Origin: JANMMJ01 sp031373255 | GTDB lineage: Bacteria; Pseudomonadota; Alphaproteobacteria; Rhizobiales; Aestuariivirgaceae | Direction of reading: 5' to 3' | Length of the DNA: 18,134 nucleotides | Assembly: GCA_031373255.1 (NCBI GenBank) | Contig: JANMMJ010000256.1 | Span: 1 to 18,134, forward strand | Shown: positions 1 to 6,170 of the stretch, one piece after another | Layout of the letters: every line of letters begins with the position of its first letter | How positions within the stretch are numbered: the first letter of the stretch is position 1 | Program-made: the position numbers and the translations under genes | The notes under the pieces: generated by a model | What the model was told of the DNA's origin: nothing | Database searches by the model: none | What the model saw: the letters and a program-made list of their open reading frames with translations, nothing else

Positions 1-121
1 GGACCTCGCCCTGCAGCAGATCGCCGATCCGCCGCATGCGGCTTCCCAGCGTCAGATAACCCCAGCGGCGGACAATATCTTCAACCCTGGGCGGCGCTCT
101 GTTTGCATTATTATTTAACAC
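1..121 (-). CDS. MarR-like transcriptional regulator, N-terminal fragment
   Basis: An open frame leaves the window at base 1. Its first 40 codons include VEDIVRRWGYLTLGSR and then MRRIGDLLQGEV, which resembles the first helix of MarR-type winged-helix regulators (a pattern like LGSRLKRLGERLQADV). The DNA-binding domain itself lies outside the window, so the family is a guess from a short stretch. The start is uncertain: GTG at 121 and TTG at 133 are in frame, and the next in-frame ATG is about 27 codons further in. An ATG at 109 is out of frame and soon meets a stop. The GTG directly abuts a good -10 element, so the start or the promoter must be interpreted with care. The gene follows mccB in the same direction, about 80 nt downstream. 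Confidence 0.45.
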   Translation of the reverse strand, partial: MLNNNANRAPPRVEDIVRRWGYLTLGSRMRRIGDLLQGEV

Positions 122-131
122 GTTATATAAC
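103..131 (+). promoter_or_regulatory. Possible opposing promoter sharing the same -10 palindrome
   Basis: On the plus strand TTGCAT (103-108) lies 17 bp upstream of TATAAC (126-131). The -10 is the other half of the palindrome used by the minus-strand promoter. It would start transcription near 138 and run antisense into the 3' end of mccB. No plus-strand gene follows, so this may be an incidental result of the palindrome. Confidence 0.3.
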
Positions 132-150
132 AATGCATAGAAATAGTCAA
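122..150 (-). promoter_or_regulatory. Sigma-70-type promoter facing the MarR-like gene, with palindromic -10
   Basis: On the minus strand TTGACT (150-145) is followed by a 17-bp spacer and TATAAC (127-122), close to the sigma-70 consensus at optimal spacing. The -10 lies in a perfect 10-bp palindrome, GTTATATAAC (122-131), in AT-rich DNA. Such a site could also be an operator for the adjacent MarR-like protein, since this family usually binds short AT-rich palindromes in its own promoter. Promoter function is inferred from sequence only. Confidence 0.55.
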
Positions 151-202
151 TAAGTTTCCCAACGTCTACTCCCCGCGAAGCGGCTGACGAGGGCAATATG
201 AG

Positions 203-1798
203 TCACAACCGGAACACCCCGAAGCGTGTCTCCGGGATCGGCGCGTTGAGGGCGGCGGAGAAGCTGAGGCCCAGCACCGTGCGGGTTTCGTCCGGCGTGA
301 TGATGCCATCGTCCCACAGCCGCGCGGTGGCATAGTAGGGATGACCCTCGCGCTCGTATTGCGCCCGGATGTCGGCCCTGAAACTCGCTTCCTCGGCCTC
401 CGGCCAGTCCTTGTTGTTGTCGCGCTTGACCGTCGCCAGGACCGAGGCCGCCTGCTCTCCGCCCATCACCGAGATGCGGCTGTTGGGCCAGGCATAGAGA
501 AATCGGGGCGAATAGGCCCGGCCGCACATGCCGTAATTGCCTGCCCCGAACGAACCGCCGATGATGACTGTGACTTTCGGCACCTGTGCTGAAGCCACAG
601 CCGTGACCAGCTTCGCGCCATCCTTGGCAATACCGCCTGCTTCGTATTTCTGCCCCACCATGAAGCCTGAAATATTCTGCAGGAACAGCAGCGGAATGCG
701 GCGCTGGCAGCACAGTTCGATGAAATGCGCCCCCTTCAGCGCCGACTCCGAATAGAGGATGCCATTGTTGGCGAGGATGCCGACGGGGATGCCGAAGATA
801 TGGGCGAAACCGGTGACCAGCGTGGTCCCGTAAAGCTGCTTGAACTCGGCGAGGTCCGATCCATCCACCAGCCTCGCGATGACCTCGCGGACATCATAGC
901 CGGTGGCGAGATTGGCCGGCACGATGCCGTTGAGTTCGCCAGAATCGTATTTCGGCGCGCTGGTGTCCCGCATCGCAACGGTAACGGTCTTCGTCTTGTT
1001 CAGTCCACTGACGATCTGCCGCACCATGGCCAGTGCCTGAAGGTCATCGAGCGCGTAATGATCGGCGACCCCCGATTGCCGCGCATGCACATCGGCGCCG
1101 CCAAGGTCTTCGGCCGAGACTTCCTCACCCGTTGCCGCCTTGACCAGCGGCGGCCCGCCGAGAAAGATCGTGCCCTGCTTCCAGACAATCACGGTTTCAT
1201 CCGACATGGCTGGCACATATGCCCCGCCCGCGGTGCACGAACCCAGCACGCAGGCAACCTGCGGGATTCCCGCCGCCGACATCTGCGCCTGGTTGAAGAA
1301 GATGCGTCCGAAGTGATCGCGGTCCGGAAACACGTCCGTCTGGTTCGGCAGGTTGGCCCCGCCGGAATCGACAAGATAAATGCAGGGCAGATGATTTTCG
1401 CGCGCGATCTCCTGGGCCCGCAGATGCTTTTTGACCGTGAGCGGATAGTAGGTGCCGCCCTTGATCGTCGCATCGTTGCATACGATCACGCACTCGATCC
1501 CCGACACCCGGCCGATGCCGGTGATCAATCCGGCAGCATGGATATCGCCGCCATAGAGGCCGTGCGCTGCAAGCGGCGACAGTTCGAGGAAGGAGGTTCC
1601 GGGATCGAGCAGCGCGTTCACCCGGTCACGCGGCAGCAGCTTGCCCCGTGCCACATGGCGCTCACGCGATTGCAGTGAGCCGCCGAGAGCAACGGCCTGC
1701 CGCTTGGCCACGAGGTCTGCGGTGAGAGCCGCCATCGCCTCCGCGTTCATGATGAAATCTGGCGATTGCCGGCTGATCTGCGACTGGATGATGGCCAT
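203..1798 (-). CDS. mccB: Acyl-CoA carboxylase carboxyltransferase subunit, methylcrotonyl-CoA carboxylase beta type
   Basis: The 531-residue product has the usual length and architecture of the beta subunit of methylcrotonyl-CoA carboxylase, which transfers carboxyl from carboxybiotin to 3-methylcrotonyl-CoA in leucine breakdown. Visible hallmarks are VDSGGANLPNQ (143-153), FPDRDHFGRIFFNQ (157-170), the oxyanion segment SCTAGGAYVPA (187-197) and the C-domain segment GGSFGAGNYGMCG (414-426). The C-terminus NAPIPETRFGVFRL is typical. Start ATG 1798 is preferred because the N-terminus MAIIQSQI...SPDF aligns with family members; a second Met at codon 17 would lose that. The ribosome site is weak. 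It lies 21 nt after the MFS gene and is probably co-transcribed. The biotin carboxylase/biotin carrier partner (mccA) is not adjacent. A geranyl-CoA or related acyl-CoA carboxylase subunit is the main alternative. Confidence 0.88.
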   Translation of the reverse strand: MAIIQSQISRQSPDFIMNAEAMAALTADLVAKRQAVALGGSLQSRERHVARGKLLPRDRVNALLDPGTSFLELSPLAAHGLYGGDIHAAGLITGIGRVSGIECVIVCNDATIKGGTYYPLTVKKHLRAQEIARENHLPCIYLVDSGGANLPNQTDVFPDRDHFGRIFFNQAQMSAAGIPQVACVLGSCTAGGAYVPAMSDETVIVWKQGTIFLGGPPLVKAATGEEVSAEDLGGADVHARQSGVADHYALDDLQALAMVRQIVSGLNKTKTVTVAMRDTSAPKYDSGELNGIVPANLATGYDVREVIARLVDGSDLAEFKQLYGTTLVTGFAHIFGIPVGILANNGILYSESALKGAHFIELCCQRRIPLLFLQNISGFMVGQKYEAGGIAKDGAKLVTAVASAQVPKVTVIIGGSFGAGNYGMCGRAYSPRFLYAWPNSRISVMGGEQAASVLATVKRDNNKDWPEAEEASFRADIRAQYEREGHPYYATARLWDDGIITPDETRTVLGLSFSAALNAPIPETRFGVFRL

Positions 1799-1819
1799 GC
1801 GCCAAGCTCTAGCGCAGAA

Positions 1820-3223
1820 TCAGCGCTTTGGGAATTTCCCGGAATGGCCCGAAACCGCCTGCCCCGCATCGGGCGGCAACCGCCAGTAGACCAGCGCCGA
1901 CAGCGCGGTGAGCCCCGCAATGATCATGAAGGCCCAGGAGAAATCCTGCTGCACCAGGTTGATGTCTCCACGCGAGGCCCGCGCCGTTTCCAGCGAAAAC
2001 GCAGCCAGTGCCACGCCGACCGCGATGGCGGTCTGCTGGATGGCGCTGAACAGCGTCGAGGCCTGGCTGATCCGGTTTTGCGGCATGTCGGCATAGGCAA
2101 TGGCGCCGAGGCTGGTGAACTGTAGCGAACGGAAGAAGCCGCCCAACAGGATGACCACGATCAGCACCCATACCGGCGTTTGCGCCGAAAACAGGATGTA
2201 GATCAGGATGAAAGCGGCGGCGATGAAACTGTTCCACAGCAGCACCGTGCGAAAGCCGAAATAGCGCAGGATGGGTTGCGCCACCAGCTTCATGCTCATG
2301 GCGCCGATCGCCGCGACGAAGGTGATCGATCCAGAGGCGAAGGGATCGAAGCCGAACACCAGTTGCAGCAGCAGCGGCAGGAGGAACGGCAGTGCTCCGG
2401 CGCCGATGCGAAACAGCACACCGCCCAGCACGCCGGCGCGGTAGGTGCCGATGCCAAGCAAAGTGAGATCGAGAATGGGATGAGGATGGCGCCGTGCGTG
2501 AAACAGATAGGCGGTCAGGAGCGCAATACCGAGCATGCCCATGGCCGGCGCCATGCCGGGCGGCAGCAATCGTCCGGTGAAACCGGTGAGCCCGAAAATG
2601 AAGGCCGACAGGCCAAGGCCTGAAAGGAAAAATCCGGTCACGTCGAGCGGCACGCGCGTTTCCTCGCGCACATCCGGCATGTAGGCGGTGGCCAGGAACA
2701 GGCCAAGCAGGCCGACCGGCACATTCACCCAGAAGATCCAGCGCCAGTCGAAATATTGCGTGATGAAACCGCCGACCGGTGGCCCGATCAGAGGGCCGAT
2801 GAGGGCCGGCACTGTGAGGTAGACCATGGCATTGACGATATGCTGGCGCGGCACGGCGCGGAGCAGAATGGCCCGGCCCACCGGGATCATCATGGCGCCG
2901 CCCAGTCCTTGCATGGCTCGCGCTGCCACCAGATGCTCGAGCGAATAGGAAAATCCGCACCAGATCGAAGCCAGCGTGAACACCACGATCGCCAGCCGGA
3001 AGATATTGCGTGCCCCGAACCGGTCGGCCACCCAGCCGGAAACCGGAATGAACACCGCAAGGCTGAGCAGATACGAGGTCAGCGCCAGTTTCAGCGTGAC
3101 TGGATCTTCGCCAAGGTCGCGGGCGATTTCAGGCAGCGACGTGGCGATCACGCCGGAATCAAGATTCTCCATCAGCAGCGCCGCCGCAACGGTGAGCGGA
3201 ACAATGCGCGGAAAACCGGCCAT
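1820..3223 (-). CDS. MFS drug/metabolite exporter, DHA2 family, MdtD-like
   Basis: This 467-residue membrane protein resembles E. coli MdtD (about 471 residues) throughout. Visible motifs are LDSGVIATSLP in helix 1 (21-31), the motif A loop GWVADRFGAR (63-72), ARAMQGLGGAMMIPVGR (101-117) and the antiporter motif C region LIGPLIGPPVGG (141-152). The rest is a series of hydrophobic segments ending in a short basic tail. DHA2 proteins export drugs or metabolites using the proton gradient across the inner membrane; the substrate here is unknown. ATG 3223 follows the oxygenase stop by 16 nt with no obvious Shine-Dalgarno, so translation may depend on the upstream gene. The setting between an oxygenase and an acyl-CoA carboxylase subunit is unusual, and I infer no specific substrate from it. 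Confidence 0.88.
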   Translation of the reverse strand: MAGFPRIVPLTVAAALLMENLDSGVIATSLPEIARDLGEDPVTLKLALTSYLLSLAVFIPVSGWVADRFGARNIFRLAIVVFTLASIWCGFSYSLEHLVAARAMQGLGGAMMIPVGRAILLRAVPRQHIVNAMVYLTVPALIGPLIGPPVGGFITQYFDWRWIFWVNVPVGLLGLFLATAYMPDVREETRVPLDVTGFFLSGLGLSAFIFGLTGFTGRLLPPGMAPAMGMLGIALLTAYLFHARRHPHPILDLTLLGIGTYRAGVLGGVLFRIGAGALPFLLPLLLQLVFGFDPFASGSITFVAAIGAMSMKLVAQPILRYFGFRTVLLWNSFIAAAFILIYILFSAQTPVWVLIVVILLGGFFRSLQFTSLGAIAYADMPQNRISQASTLFSAIQQTAIAVGVALAAFSLETARASRGDINLVQQDFSWAFMIIAGLTALSALVYWRLPPDAGQAVSGHSGKFPKR

Positions 3224-3239
3224 CAGCTGCGATCAGTTC

Positions 3240-4421
3240 TCAACCCGCGGCCGGAGCCTCGCTGGGCGCCTTTCCGTTGCTGGCTTTCGCTTCCGGGGAA
3301 TTGTAGGCGCCGACACCTTCGCCAAGGAACGCGTTGTTCTGTTCGCGCAGCTTTGCCGCCTCCTCGTCGTAGAGAAACGGCAGGAAGGCATAGCGCTTGC
3401 CCTTGGTGACGGCGGTAACCATGTGCAGCAGCGAACACGAGAACACCACCGCTCCGCCCTTCGGCGGTTTGTAGGTGCGCGGTCCATATTCCGGAAAGCC
3501 GATCTCGCCGCCCTCGAAATCATCGCTCAGATTGATCGAAACCGCGAAGCGGCGATGCGCCGTGCCCTTGGTTGTGTTGTCGCGATGGGCCGCGAAATGG
3601 GCGTTGTCCTCGGCCGCATAGCAGCACACGATGTAGCGTTCCATGCGCGTCACCCTGAACTGGTGCACCTTCTGAATCTCCGGCACGATGCGGCGGCGCA
3701 CGCGCTCGCGGGTCTGCGCCACGATGTTCTCGTCCGTTATGGTGTAATCCTTCCGCCGCTTGTGGCGGGCATCGTGCACCGGCACGGTCTTGCCGTTGAC
3801 TTCGCGCATGAAGCCGGACTCCTCGCCGCCGTGCTTCTCGTACATGGCCACCAGAGAGTCGCAAAACTGCGGCTCGAACACATTGGGCAGGAACAGGATT
3901 GGCGCCTGCAATTCGAAGCCTGCAAACTTGTTGGGCATCGGCAGCAGCGCCAGATACCTGAAAAGCTGCTCGCGGTCGCTGCCATCGGTGGCGAACGGAA
4001 TGACCCGGGTGACCCTGAGCGTTGGATCGATCACCACCCACATGCGCCGCACCGGCACATCGCCTTCGCCGGGCTTCGCATCGCGCGGCACCGCGCCATA
4101 CATGCGCGCCACCGCCGCGTCGAAATCCCAGAAATAGCGAAAGCCCGGCAGCTTGTCCTCCACCCGTTTTTCGCTTTCGTCGGTGGGATCGAGGCACACG
4201 CCGAAGAATGAAAACCGCTTGTCGTCAAAAAGCCGCCAATGCGCCTGTGCCGACTTGATGGCAGCCTTGCCCTGCTCGTCACCGCTCGTGACATAGAAAC
4301 ACAGCACGATGTACCGGCCGGCCGTCGATGAAAAATGGTACTGCGGATTGGTACTAGTCCGCTGAATGAACCAGGGCGCCGGATCGCCGGGAAGGATGTT
4401 TACATAGGGCCGCTGCTGCAT
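3240..4421 (-). CDS. Redoxin-like domain fused to a prolyl-4-hydroxylase-type 2OG-Fe(II) oxygenase
   Basis: The protein has 393 residues. Residues 1 to about 160 resemble a thioredoxin-fold peroxiredoxin (LPGDPAPWF at 10-18, GRYIVLCFYVTSGDEQG at 35-51, then RMYGAV and MWVVIDPTLRVTRV). The position of the peroxidatic cysteine is occupied by the DEQG stretch, so peroxidase activity by the usual mechanism is unlikely; Cys41 and Cys76 are elsewhere. Residues 165 to about 352 form a P4Hc-type oxygenase: HRD motif H279/D281, distal His333 in SLLHMVTAV and the basic residue Arg343 (GKRYAF) expected to bind 2-oxoglutarate. The C-terminal 30 residues are Ala/Pro-rich. The start ATG has AGGAG at 4435-4431, nine bases upstream. 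It heads a likely operon with the MFS and mccB genes and is divergent from prmA. No signal peptide is seen, so a cytoplasmic location is inferred. The hydroxylated substrate is unknown. Confidence 0.82.
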   Translation of the reverse strand: MQQRPYVNILPGDPAPWFIQRTSTNPQYHFSSTAGRYIVLCFYVTSGDEQGKAAIKSAQAHWRLFDDKRFSFFGVCLDPTDESEKRVEDKLPGFRYFWDFDAAVARMYGAVPRDAKPGEGDVPVRRMWVVIDPTLRVTRVIPFATDGSDREQLFRYLALLPMPNKFAGFELQAPILFLPNVFEPQFCDSLVAMYEKHGGEESGFMREVNGKTVPVHDARHKRRKDYTITDENIVAQTRERVRRRIVPEIQKVHQFRVTRMERYIVCCYAAEDNAHFAAHRDNTTKGTAHRRFAVSINLSDDFEGGEIGFPEYGPRTYKPPKGGAVVFSCSLLHMVTAVTKGKRYAFLPFLYDEEAAKLREQNNAFLGEGVGAYNSPEAKASNGKAPSEAPAAG

Positions 4422-4521
4422 AAAAACCTGCTCCTGAACTTCACTCCGATTGTCGCCTCATCCGGCTTCGCGCGCAAGCCATGCTGGACGCAAATTGCGC
4501 AACGCTCTAAATCGCTTGGCG

Positions 4522-5421
4522 ATGACCAGCATGCCCGTAACAGTGACCATCGCCAGTCTCGGCCATACACGTGCGCTCGAGGTTTCCGACGAACTTGACT
4601 CATACTACGGCGAAACCTTGGCCGTGTCCGTGAATGAAACCGATGAAACGGCTGGATTTTGGAATGTCGTGGTTTACGCCGCTGCAGCCGCGGACGCCAG
4701 CGCCCTTTATCACTATCTTCTTGAAGAAGGCTTCCAGCGCGAACAACTGGAGATCGGAAACGTTCCCGACGTCGATTGGGTGCGCAATTCGCTCGAAGGG
4801 CTTCCGCCAGTCATTGTCGGGCGGTTTTTTCTCTACGGCGCACATGACCGCGACAAGCGCCGCAGTGGCGGCATATCGCTTGAAATCGGCGCAGGGACCG
4901 CATTCGGCACAGGCCATCATGGCACTACCACCGGGTGCATGTCTGCTCTGGATTCAATTTTGAAGTATCGGCGGCCACGGCGCATTCTGGATGTCGGCTG
5001 CGGAACCGGAATTCTGGCCATTGCTGCCGCCAAAACGCTCCGCCACAGCACCGTGGCAAGCGATATTGACCCCGAGGCGCTTGAAGTGACCCGATTCAAC
5101 GCGAGGTTAAATCACGCCGCTCCGCTCGTAACGGCAGTCTGCGCAGCCGGATTGAAATCTCCGGCGATCACCCGGAAAGCGCCATATGACCTGATCTTCG
5201 CCAACATACTGGCAAGGCCGCTGCTGGCCCTCGCGCAGGGCCTGAGCGTCTGTCTCGCAGCAAATGGCAACCTGATTCTCTCCGGAATCACGCTCGACCA
5301 GGTTCGCATGGTCCGGGCCGCCTATCGCAACCGCAGGCTCCTGCCGCTGAGAACCATCCAGGTCGGCAACTGGGCCACGCTGGTGTTCAGAAAGCCAGCG
5401 CGGGCAATCCGCAAAATATAA
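4522..5421 (+). CDS. prmA: Ribosomal protein L11 methyltransferase
   Basis: The 299-residue product matches PrmA, the SAM-dependent enzyme that trimethylates residues of ribosomal protein L11. An N-terminal recognition domain (1 to about 95) is followed by the linker segment WVRNSLEGLPPVIVGRFF, the PrmA-specific AFGTGHHGTT (127-136), motif I DVGCGTG (157-163), the acidic DIDPEA (181-186) and ANILARPL (227-234, the N-I-L form of motif IV). ATG 4522 is preferred; the frame extends to a TTG at 4450, but that adds 24 residues not expected in PrmA, and ATG 4531 is another close alternative. No strong Shine-Dalgarno is visible. The stop codon is embedded in the downstream hairpin. The 100 bp upstream are shared with the divergent oxygenase gene. 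Confidence 0.92.
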   Translation: MTSMPVTVTIASLGHTRALEVSDELDSYYGETLAVSVNETDETAGFWNVVVYAAAAADASALYHYLLEEGFQREQLEIGNVPDVDWVRNSLEGLPPVIVGRFFLYGAHDRDKRRSGGISLEIGAGTAFGTGHHGTTTGCMSALDSILKYRRPRRILDVGCGTGILAIAAAKTLRHSTVASDIDPEALEVTRFNARLNHAAPLVTAVCAAGLKSPAITRKAPYDLIFANILARPLLALAQGLSVCLAANGNLILSGITLDQVRMVRAAYRNRRLLPLRTIQVGNWATLVFRKPARAIRKI

Positions 5422-5453
5422 GGCCAGCAGTGCTGCATGCACTGCTGGCCTTA
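5419..5453. terminator. Bidirectional terminator hairpin between prmA and the DUF1127 gene
   Basis: TAAGGCCAGCAGTGC (5419-5433) pairs perfectly with GCACTGCTGGCCTTA (5439-5453) around the 5-nt loop TGCAT, giving a 15-bp stem that includes the prmA stop codon. The sequence after the stem on the minus strand (TATTTTG) is T-rich; on the plus strand it is weaker (ATTCAGTT). It sits between convergent genes and very likely ends both transcripts. Confidence 0.85.
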
Positions 5454-5480
5454 ATTCAGTTCCGATCAGTGCCGGAAAAT

Positions 5481-5687
5481 TTAGCCGCCCCAGACCATCT
5501 TGTGGATGTCGGAACGCTTCATGCCGATGTCGGCCAGAAGCCGGTCGTCAAGCTGCTCAAGTTGGCGTTCGGCGCGCGAACGGGCAAAAGCCATGTTCAT
5601 CCGGCTCGAAAGGCCGTTGAGGAAGCCCGGAACAAAACGCATTCCGGTGCGGCGGTTGGCTTCGCGGCCATATGTAATCGTGCTCAT
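5481..5687 (-). CDS. Small arginine-rich DUF1127 (YjiS-like) protein
   Basis: This 68-residue protein ends in a classic DUF1127 domain (about 36-66): RSRAERQLEQLDDRLLADIG, then MKRSDIHKMVWGG. The N-terminal half is basic and has no signal peptide. GGAGA lies seven to eight bases upstream of ATG 5687. Members of this family are abundant in alphaproteobacteria; in Agrobacterium, small Arg-rich DUF1127 proteins have been linked to phosphate and carbon metabolism, and in Brucella some are controlled by a LysR-type regulator. Here the gene is monocistronic, has a LysR-like palindrome upstream and is divergent from a phosphoesterase gene. Its exact role cannot be read from the sequence. Confidence 0.9.
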   Translation of the reverse strand: MSTITYGREANRRTGMRFVPGFLNGLSSRMNMAFARSRAERQLEQLDDRLLADIGMKRSDIHKMVWGG

Positions 5688-5757
5688 TTTCGTCTCCGTT
5701 CATCTCGCCGGTTCTGTCCGTCATTGGCCAGGCCCTTGCGAGGGTGTTGTCTATTTG

Positions 5758-5772
5758 TTGTGCAATGCACAA
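5758..5772. promoter_or_regulatory. LysR-type palindromic box upstream of the DUF1127 gene
   Basis: TTGTGCAATGCACAA is a perfect 7+1+7 inverted repeat and contains the T-N11-A pattern (5759 and 5771) typical of LysR-family binding sites. Its centre is about 78 bp upstream of the DUF1127 start codon. The regulator is unknown; VtlR/LsrB-type LysR proteins are candidates from work on Brucella and Agrobacterium, but I have not compared this site with their published motifs. Confidence 0.5.
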
Positions 5773-5891
5773 TCTGCGTGTCTTATATGAGGGCAAAGCG
5801 GCTTTGCACCAGTGCCAGCTTGCCAAGTTTGATATGCGTCTTATGCATATCTATATTCATCATTCATTAAGGGGAAGAATCACCGAAGTTT

Positions 5892-5909
5892 GCGTCATGA
5901 TCTTGTCAT
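5892..5909 (+). promoter_or_regulatory. PHO-box-like direct repeat
   Basis: GCGTCAT GATC TTGTCAT forms two 7-bp repeats with an 11-bp period, as in the PhoB consensus CTGTCAT-N4-CTGTCAT. The repeats match 5 of 7 and 6 of 7 positions. The site is 262 bp upstream of the nucleotidase start and 205 bp from the DUF1127 start, farther than usual. No good -10 was found at the expected distance, so the call is tentative. Confidence 0.35.
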
Positions 5910-6006
5910 GAATGGAATTTTTTCAAAGCCTTACCGTTCACGTGTGATCACGATACCGTGTGTTTTTCGCTCTACATTAAAGAGCAAAACTACTACTTTA
6001 AATAGA

Positions 6007-6030
6007 TTAACATGGTAAATGCCATGTTAA
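6007..6030. repeat. 9-bp inverted repeat upstream of the nucleotidase gene
   Basis: TTAACATGG (6007-6015) and CCATGTTAA (6022-6030) are perfect inverted repeats separated by the 6-nt TAAATG. The symmetry and location about 140 bp upstream of the start fit an operator for a dimeric regulator. A hairpin in a leader transcript is also possible. No T tract follows, so it is not a normal terminator. Confidence 0.45.
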
Positions 6031-6170
6031 AATGACATGCACGAAAATTACAGCTCGCTGCAGCGCACCATTACGATCTCACGTGCTTTGCGGCAGTGGA
6101 TTCGCCTTTCGAAGGCGTTGCAACAGAGCGCGCAACATTGTCCTATGGCGCCATCATTGGGAGACTGGAC

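Larger units (their letters stand above)
5688..6170. other. AT-rich divergent intergenic region, no gene recognised
   Basis: These 483 bp separate the DUF1127 gene from the nucleotidase gene. They are clearly more AT-rich than the flanks, especially 5860-6050. No convincing open frame or tRNA is present; the nucleotidase frame extends back to a GTG at 6096, but the extra 25 residues would precede the signal peptide and are rejected. The region contains the three candidate regulatory sites listed separately. A small RNA gene cannot be excluded, but no clear promoter plus terminator pair was found. Confidence 0.7.

Noticed and set aside
151..202. Terminator after mccB
   Set aside because: Only a 4-bp stem (CCGC-GCGG) without a T tract could be found, so I do not call it.
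725..1678. Long plus-strand open frame (317 codons) across mccB
   Set aside because: It is antisense to a clearly conserved carboxyltransferase gene, resembles no family I recognise, and is a common by-product of GC-rich codon usage.
1809..2960. Second minus-strand frame of 383 codons inside the MFS gene
   Set aside because: The overlapping frame has the MFS motifs; this one is His/Arg/Ala-rich and is an out-of-frame shadow.
2976..4211. Plus-strand open frame of 411 codons opposite the oxygenase and exporter genes
   Set aside because: It crosses two well-supported minus-strand genes, is rich in His and Arg as antisense frames are, and shows no domain or ribosome site.
5926..5960. CRP-like site around TGTGATCACG
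   Set aside because: Only the left half of a TGTGA-N6-TCACA pattern is present; the right half does not match at the required spacing.
5860..6060. Small RNA gene in the AT-rich intergenic region
   Set aside because: Several short stems exist, but no consistent promoter with a downstream terminator could be defined by eye.
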